A program made the translations under genes and the position numbers. A DNA stretch of 64,000 bases from Lachnospiraceae bacterium (lineage in GTDB: Bacteria; Bacillota_A; Clostridia; Lachnospirales; Lachnospiraceae), in NCBI GenBank assembly GCA_009911175.1, contig QXWX01000025.1, positions 17,832 through 81,831 of the forward strand, read 5' to 3'. The notes under the pieces are model-generated. The model did not search any database and was not told the origin of the DNA. It saw only the letters and a program-made list of their open reading frames with translations. Below are positions 44,168 through 52,821 of the stretch, one piece after another; position 1 is the stretch's first letter, and each line of letters starts with the position of its first letter.

Positions 44168-44209
44168 CGGGAAAATCCAGGAGAAACTCCGGATTTTCCC
44201 GTATTTTTT
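44168..44209 (+). terminator. Intrinsic terminator after the DUF1540 gene
   Basis: CGGGAAAATCC (44168-44178) pairs with GGATTTTCCCG (44191-44201), inner GGAG/CTCC, then T6. Confidence 0.9.
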
Positions 44210-44241
44210 CCGGCTGTATAAAAGGGATAGGAAGTTACAAT

Positions 44242-45621
44242 ATGAATCAGGATATGGATCAAAAAAATGAAAACGGCGAGGCAGCGGAGCAAAAAAGCGG
44301 ATATTACATAAACCGCCCCAGCTTCGGCAGCAAGGAAAAGTCCAAGCTGCGGCAGCATCTTACGCGGGAGAAGTCATTGTTTATCGTGATCGTGCTGGTG
44401 ATCATCTTTTATTTTACAATGCTGCGGCTGGATGATATTTCAAAGCTTTTGTGGATGGTCGTCCGTACGATCAAGCCCATCATCTACGGACTAGCCATCG
44501 CTTATCTGCTGAATCCCATCATGAAGTTTGTGGAGCAGCATTTGAGTCAGTTTCTCAAAAAAAGATTTCCAAAATTTGAAAAGGTACACCAGGTCAGCAG
44601 AAGCGTGGGGATCCTGGCGGCAGTCATGTTTCTGATCGCTGTGATCGTAGCGCTGTGCAACATGATGATTCCGGAGCTGTACCGGAGTATCCGGGATATG
44701 GCCGTGACGGTGCCGGGGCAGCTCAATGATGCCTTGGACTTCATTACGAAAACGCTGGCCGGGGATTCCACCCTGGAGCAGATCTTTACCCGGACGCTGC
44801 GGGAGGTGACGGATCTGCTGCAGAACTGGATGAAGACGGACATGCTGACCCAGGCCAATGTGGTCATGACAAATCTGACAGAGGGCGTTATCAATGTGGT
44901 CAGCGAGCTGTTCAATGCGATCATCGGAATTATCGTTTCGATTTATGTATTGTTCAGCAAGGAGACTTTTTCCATGCAGACAAAAAAGATCATCTATGCA
45001 TTATTCCGTCCGTCCCAGGCGAACATGATCCTGCATCTGACGATCAAAAGCAACGAGATCTTCGGCGGCTTTATCATTGGAAAGATCATTGATTCCGCAA
45101 TTATCGGGGTTCTGTGCTTTGTCAGTCTGTCCATACTGAAGATGCCGTATACGCTTTTGGTGAGCGTGATCGTCGGCGTGACCAATGTGATCCCCTTTTT
45201 CGGGCCTTATATCGGCGCCATACCGAGCGCCATACTGATCATGCTGTCCGACCCGAAGATGGGTATCTATTTTGCGATATTTATCCTGATCCTGCAGCAG
45301 CTGGACGGGAATATCATTGGACCCAAGATCCTGGGCAATTCCACTGGGTTATCCGCGTTCTGGGTGGTATTTTCCATCCTGCTGGGTGGCGGACTGTTCG
45401 GTTTTGTGGGGATGATCCTGGGAGTACCTACCTTTGCCGTGATCTATTATATTGTACGGATGCTGATCAACCACAGACTGGAGGAGAAGGCTCTCCCCAT
45501 GGATACAAACTGCTATGATGAGTACAGCTACGTGGATTCGGACGGAACCTACGTACACTCCAATGAAAATGAACTGAGGAAAGACGAGGAAAAGAAAAAT
45601 GCCGATCAGAGTGCAAAATGA
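44242..45621 (+). CDS. AI-2E family transporter (PerM-like permease)
   Basis: A 459-aa integral membrane protein of the AI-2E/UPF0118 family: a first helix (LFIVIVLVIIFYFTMLRL, about residues 50-67), then paired helices, a soluble segment (about 140-215), and a C-terminal helical bundle with GFIIGKIIDSAIIGVLCF, IPFFGPYIGAIPSAIL and DGNIIGPKILGNSTGLSAFWVVFSILLGGGLFG. Substrates vary; some members exchange sodium for protons. ATG at 44242 is used; the longer frame from 44023 runs through the preceding gene and terminator. Overlaps metA by 23 bp. Confidence 0.9.
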   Translation: MNQDMDQKNENGEAAEQKSGYYINRPSFGSKEKSKLRQHLTREKSLFIVIVLVIIFYFTMLRLDDISKLLWMVVRTIKPIIYGLAIAYLLNPIMKFVEQHLSQFLKKRFPKFEKVHQVSRSVGILAAVMFLIAVIVALCNMMIPELYRSIRDMAVTVPGQLNDALDFITKTLAGDSTLEQIFTRTLREVTDLLQNWMKTDMLTQANVVMTNLTEGVINVVSELFNAIIGIIVSIYVLFSKETFSMQTKKIIYALFRPSQANMILHLTIKSNEIFGGFIIGKIIDSAIIGVLCFVSLSILKMPYTLLVSVIVGVTNVIPFFGPYIGAIPSAILIMLSDPKMGIYFAIFILILQQLDGNIIGPKILGNSTGLSAFWVVFSILLGGGLFGFVGMILGVPTFAVIYYIVRMLINHRLEEKALPMDTNCYDEYSYVDSDGTYVHSNENELRKDEEKKNADQSAK

Positions 45622-46525
45622 CCTGCCGATCAAAGAAGTCCTGGAACAGGAAAATATTTTTGTCATGGATGAATACCGGGCGGCCCATCAGGAGATCCGT
45701 CCCATCAGCATCGGGCTTTTGAACCTGATGCCTTTAAAAGAAGATACGGAGCTGCAGATCCTGCGCTCCCTGTCCAATACGCCCCTGCAGACGGATGTGA
45801 CATTTGTGCGGGTGTCCAGCCATGTGTCCAAGAACACGTCCACCAGCCATATTTACAAGTTTTATGAGCCCTTTGAGGCAATCAAAAAACAAAGGTTTGA
45901 CGGATTCATCATCACCGGGGCTCCGGTGGAGCAGATGCCTTTTGAGGAAGTGGATTACTGGGAGGAGTTAAAGGAGATCATGGATTGGACCGTGACCAAT
46001 GTAACCTCCACCCTGCATCTGTGCTGGGGAGCTCAGGCGGGGATCTACTATCACTATGGGATCGACAAGGCTCCCCTGGCGGAAAAAAAATTCGGGATCT
46101 TCCCGCATCACGTGCGGAACCGCAAGATCCCTCTGGTGAGAGGCTTTGACGATGTGTTTTACGCGCCCCATTCCAGGCATACGGAGGTGCCCCAGGCGTT
46201 GCTGGAACAGGATGAGCGCATGATGATCCTGGCGGATTCCGAGGAGGCAGGGGTCTTTTTGTGCATGGCAAAGGAGGGACGGCAGATCTTTGTTATGGGG
46301 CATCCGGAGTATGACCGGATGACACTGGACAGCGAGTATAAACGGGATCTGGGGAAAGGGCTGGAGATTCAGATGCCGGTTAATTATTATCCGGGAAATG
46401 ACCCGAACAACAAGCCGAACCTGATCTGGCGGTCGCACGCCAATAACCTGTATTCCAACTGGCTGAACTATTATGTATATCAGGTGACTCCGTATGACCT
46501 GTACGGAGCGCCGGATTTCAGCTGA
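45599..46525 (+). CDS. metA: Homoserine O-acetyltransferase, MetA/HTS family
   Basis: A 308-aa enzyme activating homoserine for methionine synthesis. Catalytic Cys in HLCWGAQAG (C142), HPEYDR, and FGIFPHHV. The residue known to set acyl-CoA choice in this family is Glu at 111 (in GAPVEQM), as in the acetyl-CoA-using Bacillus cereus enzyme, so acetyl rather than succinyl transfer is inferred. It starts inside the end of the AI-2E gene. No other met gene is adjacent. Confidence 0.9.
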   Translation: MPIRVQNDLPIKEVLEQENIFVMDEYRAAHQEIRPISIGLLNLMPLKEDTELQILRSLSNTPLQTDVTFVRVSSHVSKNTSTSHIYKFYEPFEAIKKQRFDGFIITGAPVEQMPFEEVDYWEELKEIMDWTVTNVTSTLHLCWGAQAGIYYHYGIDKAPLAEKKFGIFPHHVRNRKIPLVRGFDDVFYAPHSRHTEVPQALLEQDERMMILADSEEAGVFLCMAKEGRQIFVMGHPEYDRMTLDSEYKRDLGKGLEIQMPVNYYPGNDPNNKPNLIWRSHANNLYSNWLNYYVYQVTPYDLYGAPDFS

Positions 46526-46575
46526 CTTTGCACCGTTTGAATTGTTTAGATACGGAGGAAAGGAGGAGAATAAAA

Positions 46576-46731
46576 ATGGAGGTATTAAAGTGTATGACAG
46601 CAAAAGAGGTTCTGAATTTAATTGACTGGTTAAGAGCGCAGGGGTTCGACAATGATAAAATTGTGGATTGTATTGAGACAGTAGAAGGCAAAAGAAAAGA
46701 GCCGGAACAAAAAAAGTCGGAACAGCAGTAA
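46576..46731 (+). CDS. Small hypothetical protein
   Basis: A 51-aa protein beginning MEVLKCMTAKEVLNLIDWLRAQGF and ending in a Lys/Glu/Gln-rich tail KRKEPEQKKSEQQ. An excellent ribosome site (GGAGGAAAGGAGGAG) precedes the ATG at 46576. The short helical domain could be a protein-protein or regulatory module; no family recognised. Sits 50 bp after metA, before the nrdD promoter. Confidence 0.6.
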   Translation: MEVLKCMTAKEVLNLIDWLRAQGFDNDKIVDCIETVEGKRKEPEQKKSEQQ

Positions 46732-46771
46732 GGTTCAAAAATTTTCACTGATTTTTTGTGAAATTTGCAGG

Positions 46772-46800
46772 TTGACGGAAATACGGATAAGTGATACACT
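46772..46800 (+). promoter_or_regulatory. Promoter for nrdDG-dut
   Basis: TTGACG (46772-46777), 17-bp spacer, TACACT (46795-46800), with the NrdR-like boxes just downstream. Confidence 0.65.
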
Positions 46801-46813
46801 GTTAAATACTAAC

Positions 46814-46856
46814 CACTTTATCTAGTGGGAAGCTTGAAAATAAGTACTAAATATAG
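46814..46856 (+). promoter_or_regulatory. Tandem NrdR-like boxes, 31 bp apart
   Basis: Box 1 CCA-CTTTATCTAG-TGG (core 46816-46825); box 2 core CTAAATATAG (46847-46856). The recalled NrdR core is CWATATATWG: box 1 matches 8 of 10, box 2 matches 9 of 10. The 31-bp offset is three helical turns, the usual spacing of NrdR pairs. Confidence 0.7.
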
Positions 46857-46888
46857 GGATTTGCAGGATTTAACAGGAGGCGCGGGGC

Positions 46889-49009
46889 ATGATCAGTGTA
46901 GTGAAGAAGGACGGCACAAAAGAGGATTTTAATGTGCAGAAGGTTGTTGTGGCGGTGAATAAATCTGCTTACAGGGCTTTGGTCACATTTACGGACGAGG
47001 AACTGGATTTTATCTGCAGGTTTGTGGAGGACCGGGTGAAGAAGATGAATGTATCGGAGATCCGGATCGCGCAGATGCACAATGTGGTGGAGAGTGCCCT
47101 GGAGGCCGTCAATCCGGCAGTGGCGAAGAGCTACAAGGATTATCGGAATTACAAGCAGGATTTCGTACAGATGCTGGATGAGGTTTATAAAAAGAGCCAG
47201 TCTATCATGTATATCGGAGACAAGGAAAACAGCAATACGGACAGCGCGCTTGTATCCACCAAGCGCAGCCTGATTTTTAACGAACTGAATAAGGAATTAT
47301 ATAAAAAGTTCTTCCTGACGGTGGAGGAGATCCAGGCCATCCGGGACGGCTACATCTATATCCATGACATGTCCGCCCGGAGAGATACCATGAACTGCTG
47401 CCTGTTCGATGTGCAGAATGTCTTGAGCGGGGGCTTTGAGATGGGGAATCTCTGGTACAACGAGCCTAAGACACTGGATACGGCCTTCGACGTGATCGGA
47501 GATATCGTCTTGAGCGCGGCGAGCCAGCAGTACGGCGGCTTTACGGTGCCCAGCGTGGACGAGATCCTGGAGCCTTATGCAGAGAAGTCTCACAAGAAGC
47601 TGATCCAGAAGTACCGGGATCTGGGACTGGCAGAGGAGAAGGTCCAGGAGGTGGCATGGAAGGATCTGGAGAAGGAGATGGAGCAGGGCTTCCAGGGATG
47701 GGAGTACAAGTTCAATTCGGTTTCTTCCAGCCGGGGCGATTACCCCTTTATCACCGTGACGGCAGGCACCCGGACCAGCGAATACGGCAAGCTGGTGACT
47801 AAGACCATGCTGGAGGTGCGCAAAAAGGGACAGGGCAAGGCAGGTCATAAGAAGCCGGTGCTGTTCCCGAAGATCGTGTTCCTCTATGATGAGAAGCTGC
47901 ACGGGCCGGGAGGTCCACTGGAGGACGTGTTTGAGGCCGGGATCGAATGCTCCAGCAAGACCATGTATCCCGACTGGCTGAGCCTCACCGGTGAAGGATA
48001 TGTGCCCAGCATGTACAAAAAGTACGGGAAGATCATCAGCCCCATGGGCTGCCGGGCATTTTTGTCCCCATGGTACGAGCGGGGAGGCATGGAGCCGGCA
48101 GATGAAAAGGATACGCCGATCTTTGTGGGAAGGTTCAATATCGGCGCCATCAGCCTGCACCTTCCGATGATCCTGGCAAAGGCCAGACAGGAGAGCCGGG
48201 ACTTCTTTGAGGAGCTGGACTATTATCTGAACCTGATCCGCAAGCTCCATCAGAGGACCTATGATTATCTGGGAGAGATGAAGGCCTCTACGAATCCGCT
48301 GGCTTACTGCGAAGGCGGTTTTTACGGAGGGCATCTGGGATTGTATGACAAGATCAAGCCGCTGCTGAGATCAGCCACCGCATCCTTTGGGATCACGGCC
48401 TTGAATGAGCTGCAGCAGCTTTACAATAAAAAATCTATTGCGGAGGACGGAGCCTTTGCGCTGGAAACCCTGCGGTATATCAATGAGAGGGTGACGGAGT
48501 TCAAGAAGGAGGACGGGCATCTTTATGCCATCTACGGAACTCCGGCAGAGAATCTGTGCGGCGTGCAGGTACACCAGTTCCGAAAGAAATACGGGATCAT
48601 TGAAAATGTATCGGACCGGGAGTATGTGAGCAACAGCTTCCACTGCCATGTCAGCGAGGAACTTACCCCCATCGAGAAGCAGAATCTGGAGGGGCGCTTC
48701 TGGAACTTAAGCAACGGCGGCAAGATCCAGTATGTGAAGTATCCGGTCAGCTACAATAAAGAGGCCATCCGCGCCCTGGTCCGCAGAGCCATGAAGAAGG
48801 GCTATTACGAGGGTGTGAACCTGTCGCTGGCTTATTGCGATGACTGCGGCCATGAGGAGCTGGATATGGATGTCTGTCCGGTATGCGGCAGCAAAAACCT
48901 GACGAAGATCGACCGGATGAACGGCTATCTTTCTTATTCCAGGGTCAAAGGCGATACCCGCCTGAATGAGGCGAAGATGGCAGAGATTGCGGAAAGGAAA
49001 AGTATGTAA
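46889..49009 (+). CDS. nrdD: Anaerobic ribonucleoside-triphosphate reductase
   Basis: A 706-aa glycyl-radical class III ribonucleotide reductase making dNTPs without oxygen. N-terminal ATP cone (about 1-90: VVKKDGTKEDFNVQKVV), catalytic barrel with DMSARRDTMNCCLFD, GGFTVPSVDEIL and EGGFYGGHLGLY, a four-Cys zinc site CDDCGHEELDMDVCPVCG, and the glycyl-radical site in RMNGYLSY near the C-terminus. AGGAGG precedes the ATG. nrdG follows after 2 bp. Preceded by NrdR-like operators. Confidence 0.96.
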   Translation: MISVVKKDGTKEDFNVQKVVVAVNKSAYRALVTFTDEELDFICRFVEDRVKKMNVSEIRIAQMHNVVESALEAVNPAVAKSYKDYRNYKQDFVQMLDEVYKKSQSIMYIGDKENSNTDSALVSTKRSLIFNELNKELYKKFFLTVEEIQAIRDGYIYIHDMSARRDTMNCCLFDVQNVLSGGFEMGNLWYNEPKTLDTAFDVIGDIVLSAASQQYGGFTVPSVDEILEPYAEKSHKKLIQKYRDLGLAEEKVQEVAWKDLEKEMEQGFQGWEYKFNSVSSSRGDYPFITVTAGTRTSEYGKLVTKTMLEVRKKGQGKAGHKKPVLFPKIVFLYDEKLHGPGGPLEDVFEAGIECSSKTMYPDWLSLTGEGYVPSMYKKYGKIISPMGCRAFLSPWYERGGMEPADEKDTPIFVGRFNIGAISLHLPMILAKARQESRDFFEELDYYLNLIRKLHQRTYDYLGEMKASTNPLAYCEGGFYGGHLGLYDKIKPLLRSATASFGITALNELQQLYNKKSIAEDGAFALETLRYINERVTEFKKEDGHLYAIYGTPAENLCGVQVHQFRKKYGIIENVSDREYVSNSFHCHVSEELTPIEKQNLEGRFWNLSNGGKIQYVKYPVSYNKEAIRALVRRAMKKGYYEGVNLSLAYCDDCGHEELDMDVCPVCGSKNLTKIDRMNGYLSYSRVKGDTRLNEAKMAEIAERKSM

Positions 49010-49011
49010 CT

Positions 49012-49500
49012 ATGCAGTACCATAATATTACAAAGGATGATATGCTGAACGGGGAAGGACTACGGGTAGTATTGTGGGTGGCCGGATGTCCCCATGCCTG
49101 TCCGGGCTGCCATAACCCGGTGACATGGGATCCACAGGGAGGTCTGGAATTTGACGATGCTGCCCGGCAGGAGCTTTTTGCTCAGTTGGATCACAGCTAT
49201 ATCAACGGGATCACCTACAGCGGAGGAGATCCGCTGTATGCGGGAAACAGGGGGGCGATCGCAGGTCTGGCAAAGGAGATCCGCGCAAAATATCCGGACA
49301 AGACCCAGTGGCTCTATACCGGGTACCAGTGGGAAGAGATCAAAGGGGAACGGGCAGTCCCGTTTCTGGATGTGGTCGTGGATGGCAGATATATAGAAGC
49401 TCAGAAGGATTCCCTTCTGCCCTGGCGCGGAAGCAGAAACCAGAAGGTGATTGATGTACAAAAGAGTCTGAAGGCAGGAGAAACGATATGCAGAGAATAG
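49012..49500 (+). CDS. nrdG: Anaerobic ribonucleotide reductase activating protein
   Basis: A 162-aa radical SAM enzyme that installs the glycyl radical on NrdD. The cluster motif is CPHACPGCHN (CX3CX2C, about residues 26-33), followed by TYSGGDPLY and a TGYQWEEI element typical of NrdG. Encoded 2 bp after nrdD and overlapping the dUTPase gene by 13 bp, so the three are translated as a unit. Confidence 0.95.
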   Translation: MQYHNITKDDMLNGEGLRVVLWVAGCPHACPGCHNPVTWDPQGGLEFDDAARQELFAQLDHSYINGITYSGGDPLYAGNRGAIAGLAKEIRAKYPDKTQWLYTGYQWEEIKGERAVPFLDVVVDGRYIEAQKDSLLPWRGSRNQKVIDVQKSLKAGETICRE

Positions 49501-50000
49501 CGATATTTCATAAAGTCAGTGAGGAACAGTTTTTGAAGGACTGGGCGGATACCTTTCCGGAAAACAGCAGTGAGGACGCTCTTGCGGTCTATCAGGCCGT
49601 GAAGCTTCCGAGACGGGCGACGGCAGGCTCCGCAGGGTATGATTTTTATGCCCCGGTTCAGATTTTCCTGGCGCCCGGAGAGAACGTGAAGATCCCTACC
49701 GGGATCCGGGCGGAGATGGAGGCCGGCTGGGTGCTGAAATGCTACCCCAGGAGCGGACTGGGCTTCAAGTACCGGCTGCAGCTCAACAACACGGTGGGCA
49801 TCATTGACAGCGATTATTTTTATTCCGATAATGAAGGGCATATTTTTGCAAAGCTGACCAATGATTCCAAAGAGGGGAAGACTGTGGAGATTGCCCCGGG
49901 GGAAGGATTCATGCAGGGGATCTTTGTGGAATACGGAATCACAACCGATGATGATGTGACCGACGTGCGCAACGGAGGCTTTGGAAGCACGACAAAGTAG
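49488..50000 (+). CDS. dut: dUTP diphosphatase (trimeric dUTPase family)
   Basis: A 170-aa enzyme converting dUTP to dUMP and PPi, keeping uracil out of DNA and supplying dTMP synthesis. All five trimeric dUTPase motifs are visible: AGYDFYAP, PRSGLGFK, NTVGIIDSDY, GEGFMQGIF and the C-terminal P-loop-like RNGGFGST. It has an N-terminal extension of about 35 residues. Overlap with nrdG makes a dNTP-supply operon nrdD-nrdG-dut. Confidence 0.93.
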   Translation: MQRIAIFHKVSEEQFLKDWADTFPENSSEDALAVYQAVKLPRRATAGSAGYDFYAPVQIFLAPGENVKIPTGIRAEMEAGWVLKCYPRSGLGFKYRLQLNNTVGIIDSDYFYSDNEGHIFAKLTNDSKEGKTVEIAPGEGFMQGIFVEYGITTDDDVTDVRNGGFGSTTK

Positions 50001-50059
50001 AAAGAGGACGGATTCCGCTCACAAAGGCAGACGGATCTGAGTGGAATCCGGCCTCTTTT
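50001..50059 (+). terminator. Intrinsic terminator of the nrd operon
   Basis: AAAGAGG (50001-50007) / CCTCTTT, CGGATTCC (50009-50016) / GGAATCCG (50043-50050), and CTCA/TGAG pairs, ending TTTT. Confidence 0.8.
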
Positions 50060-50099
50060 ATGCCTTGAAAAAAAGATGCGAAAAAAATCGAAAAAAGTG

Positions 50100-50129
50100 T
50101 TGACAAGTTGGTTCTCTTAATAGTATAAT
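50100..50129 (+). promoter_or_regulatory. Promoter for tRNA-Val and tRNA-Met
   Basis: TTGACA (50100-50105), 18-bp spacer, TATAAT (50124-50129), 41 bp before tRNA-Val. Confidence 0.8.
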
Positions 50130-50170
50130 AGCAAAGCGGGTTCGGGAAAGAGGAACCCACAGAGAGTTAT

Positions 50171-50243
50171 GGGGTCTTAGCTCAGCTGGGAGAGCATCTG
50201 CCTTACAAGCAGAGGGTCATAGGTTCGAGCCCTATAGGCCCCA
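50171..50243 (+). tRNA. tRNA-Val (anticodon TAC)
   Basis: 73-nt cloverleaf: acceptor GGGGTCT / AGGCCCC, anticodon stem TCTGC/GCAGA with TAC at 50204-50206, T arm TTCGAGC. No encoded CCA. Confidence 0.96.
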
Positions 50244-50265
50244 GGATTTTCTCAAAAGTATATAT

Positions 50266-50339
50266 GGCGGAATAGCTCAGTTGGCTAGAGCACACGGTTC
50301 ATACCCGTGGTGTCGCTGGTTCAAATCCAGTTTCCGCTA
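50266..50339 (+). tRNA. tRNA-Met (anticodon CAT, elongator type)
   Basis: 74-nt cloverleaf: acceptor GGCGGAA / TTCCGCT with a first G-U pair, anticodon stem CACGG/CCGTG with CAT at 50300-50302. Lacks the initiator's GGG/CCC anticodon stem; closely resembles the Bacillus elongator tRNA-Met as I recall it. No encoded CCA. Confidence 0.93.
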
Positions 50340-50345
50340 CTGTAA

Positions 50346-50375
50346 AAGAAGAGTTTCGTGGAAACTCTTCTTTTT
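50346..50375 (+). terminator. Intrinsic terminator after tRNA-Met
   Basis: AAGAAGAGTTTC (50346-50357) / GAAACTCTTCTT (50361-50372), GTG loop, T5. Confidence 0.92.
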
Positions 50376-50444
50376 CCTTTTCGGGAACTATTTTTCATGT
50401 TATAATGGTATAGCGATTTGTGGAAACATTGTACGGAGGATAAA

Positions 50445-50882
50445 TTGTTGGGTCGAAGAATTGGTTTTGTTTTGAAGCTGCTGGCGGGAGCCTATCTTAT
50501 ATTTGTCGGAGTGACGCTGCTGAACACCATCCTGGAGATCCGCCCGGGGAATCAGGAAGTCATGTGCGGGATCGCAGCCGTATTTATCCTGGTCGGGGCA
50601 GTGTACCTGATCATCCTTGTGGGCGGTGTCATAAAAAGAGCGCTGGAGGAGCGGGCGGCGGAGTATCCGCTGGAGATGGACCCGCCTTATTCCGCAATGC
50701 CTGTCCGGGATCAGTCCATGTTCCGGACGGCTCCGATGGTCCTGTTGAATGAAGGACACCAGGCAGAAGGGGCAGAGGGATCTTCCCTGCCGGAACAGAA
50801 GCCGCGCGGGCAGACAGCGGCCAGCTCTGCAACGGTGCAGCTGCAGACAGTCGGACCGGACACGACGGTATGGAAAAAATGA
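50445..50882 (+). CDS. Hypothetical two-helix membrane protein
   Basis: A 145-aa protein with two membrane helices (about residues 6-24, FVLKLLAGAYLIFVGVTLL; about 38-62, CGIAAVFILVGAVYLIILVGG) and a Pro/Gln/Ala-rich cytoplasmic or external tail. Start taken as TTG at 50445 or 50448, 5-8 bp after GGAGG; an ATG at 50418 precedes this site. A TATAAT at 50401-50406 lacks a good -35. Function unknown. Confidence 0.6.
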   Translation: MLGRRIGFVLKLLAGAYLIFVGVTLLNTILEIRPGNQEVMCGIAAVFILVGAVYLIILVGGVIKRALEERAAEYPLEMDPPYSAMPVRDQSMFRTAPMVLLNEGHQAEGAEGSSLPEQKPRGQTAASSATVQLQTVGPDTTVWKK

Positions 50883-50984
50883 TTTAACTGTTTGGAATTG
50901 CGTATAAATATGTATGTAAGCTGCCATTCTGAACAGTAATAAAATACGTCCTTTCTGCGGGCGGATCAAAAAAGGAGACAGAAT

Positions 50985-51545
50985 ATGCGTGTAGGAATGG
51001 GTTATGACGTCCATCGATTGACGGAAGGAAGGGATCTGATACTCGGAGGAGTGAAGATTCCCTATGAAAAAGGGCTTTTGGGGCATTCGGATGCGGATGT
51101 GCTGGCCCATGCGGTGATGGATGCGCTTCTTGGGGCTGCGGCTCTGGGAGACATCGGAATGCATTTTCCGGATACGGACCCGAAGTACAAGGGAATCTCC
51201 AGTATTCGGCTTCTGGAACAGGTGGCAGCGCTTTTGGACGAGCAGAAGTATCTGATAGAAAATATTGATGCGACGATCATTGCGCAGAAGCCGAAGATGC
51301 TGCCCCATATCGAAACGATGAGAAATAATATTGCGGAAGCGCTGAAGATATCCGTTGATCAGGTCAATATCAAAGCGACTACGGAGGAAGGGCTTGGATT
51401 TACCGGTACGGGAGAGGGAATCTCCGCCCAGGCGGTGTGCCTTCTGGAGAAGTTCATGAACTACAGCAGTGTGGACGTGACACCCGGAAGCGGGGCCTGT
51501 GAATCCTGTCCCGGCTGTCAGCGGCTTTCTGCGGATAGGGAGTGA
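50985..51545 (+). CDS. ispF: 2-C-methyl-D-erythritol 2,4-cyclodiphosphate synthase with Cys-rich tail
   Basis: A 186-aa MEP-pathway enzyme cyclising CDP-ME-2-phosphate to MEcPP with release of [14 protein letters not shown] (zinc ligands D and H), [31 protein letters not shown], and [21 protein letters not shown]. The fold normally ends near residue 158; here about 28 more residues follow, containing CESCPGC. AAAGGAGA precedes the ATG. ispG is far upstream at 7264. Confidence 0.95.
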   Translation: MRVGMGYDVHRLTEGRDLILGGVKIPYEKGLLGHSDADVLAHAVMDALLGAAALGDIGMHFPDTDPKYKGISSIRLLEQVAALLDEQKYLIENIDATIIAQKPKMLPHIETMRNNIAEALKISVDQVNIKATTEEGLGFTGTGEGISAQAVCLLEKFMNYSSVDVTPGSGACESCPGCQRLSADRE

Positions 51546-51549
51546 CAGA

Positions 51550-52746
51550 GTGTCGGCCAGAAAAGGAAACAAAAACAGGATGGAGCTTCGGAAGCTGGAA
51601 CCAGGTGAACACCGGAACACAAGAGAGCTGTGGGAAACTGTGTTTTCAGAGGATTCCAAAGAATTCTTGGATTATTATTATTATTTTAAGACAAAGGATA
51701 ATGAGATTTTTGTGATTGAGGAGGACGGCGGGATCCGCTCCATGCTTCAGCTCAATCCCTATACCCTGTGGATCGAGGAGGATTCCCGGCCCTGTCATTA
51801 TATTGTCGGAGTCGCCACGGAATGCGCCTACCGGAAGCGGGGCTATATGGGAGCGCTTTTGCGCCGTGCCATGGAGGAGATGTACGGCAGGAAGGAGCCC
51901 TTTACGTTCCTGATGCCGGCCGCGGAAAGGATCTATACACCCTATGATTTCCGGTTTGTATATGACCAGAGCCAGACGGAGGAGGGCGGGGCGGATCCAG
52001 GCTGCTTTGAGCAGCAGGATATGCTGTCTTTCGGACATCTCTCCTGCAAGACGGTGACTTTTGAGGATGCGTCGATGGGGGACGCAGGGGAGATCTATGC
52101 ATTTGTGGAAGCGCATTTCACAGAAAAATGGCAGGTCTATGCGGAACGAAATGAGGAATATTATCATACACTGATTTTTGAACAGCAGAGTGAACACGGC
52201 GGGATCCGGCTGATCCGGGCGGAGGGAAGGCTTGCGGGCTTTTTTCTCTACGCAGACGAAGACGGGCTGGAGATCCGGGAACCGCTGTATCTTCCGGAAT
52301 ATGAGGCGGCGTTTGCGCAGGCCGTGCTCGCGTTGACGGAGGGCAGAGGAGACCGTGTGAAGCTCTATGCATGGGAAAAAGGGACAAAAAGGGTCCCCAT
52401 GATCATGGCCCGGATCCTTCATCTGGAGAGCATGCTTTCCTGCATGAAAGTCCGGGAAGGCCAGGAGATGGACTGCTCCTTTGCGGTGCTGGATCCTTTT
52501 CTGCCGCAGAACAGCCGGGTCTGGCGGATTCAGGGCGGAGAGACCGACGGCGGTAAGGTCCGGGTGCGGGAGACAGAGGATTCGGAAGGCGTACTGACCA
52601 TCGGCGCTCTGACGAGCCTGTTGTTTGGTTACCGGACGATCGAAGAGGCAGCACAGGAAGAGGACGTGATCATGACAGAGCATTTGAAGGCGGAGATGAA
52701 AAAGCTGAAGGTGCTCAAAAATGTCTGGCTGAATGAGATCGTATAG
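51550..52746 (+). CDS. GNAT N-acetyltransferase, Eis-like
   Basis: A 398-aa protein with an N-terminal GNAT domain (about 12-150; acetyl-CoA loop CAYRKRGYMGALLRRAM), a second GNAT-like region, and a C-terminal SCP2-type domain, the Eis layout. Acetylates an unknown amine. Start GTG at 51550 has GGGAG 8 bp upstream; an ATG at 51580 (MELRKLEPGEH) is the alternative and loses 10 residues. Begins 4 bp after ispF. Confidence 0.8.
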   Translation: MSARKGNKNRMELRKLEPGEHRNTRELWETVFSEDSKEFLDYYYYFKTKDNEIFVIEEDGGIRSMLQLNPYTLWIEEDSRPCHYIVGVATECAYRKRGYMGALLRRAMEEMYGRKEPFTFLMPAAERIYTPYDFRFVYDQSQTEEGGADPGCFEQQDMLSFGHLSCKTVTFEDASMGDAGEIYAFVEAHFTEKWQVYAERNEEYYHTLIFEQQSEHGGIRLIRAEGRLAGFFLYADEDGLEIREPLYLPEYEAAFAQAVLALTEGRGDRVKLYAWEKGTKRVPMIMARILHLESMLSCMKVREGQEMDCSFAVLDPFLPQNSRVWRIQGGETDGGKVRVRETEDSEGVLTIGALTSLLFGYRTIEEAAQEEDVIMTEHLKAEMKKLKVLKNVWLNEIV

Positions 52747-52755
52747 AGGAAGCAA

Positions 52756-52802
52756 GCGGCCGCGCGCTGTCATCAGAGCTTTTGCCTGACGACAGGGGCC
52801 GC
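52756..52802 (+). other. Hairpin before cysE
   Basis: GCGGCC (52756-52761) / GGCCGC (52797-52802) continued by CTGTC (52767-52771) / GACAG (52791-52795), with TCAG/CTGA inside. No T-run; ends about 10 bp before the GGGGAGG of cysE. Confidence 0.5.
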
Positions 52803-52821
52803 GGACGCGGGGAGGTTGTAA

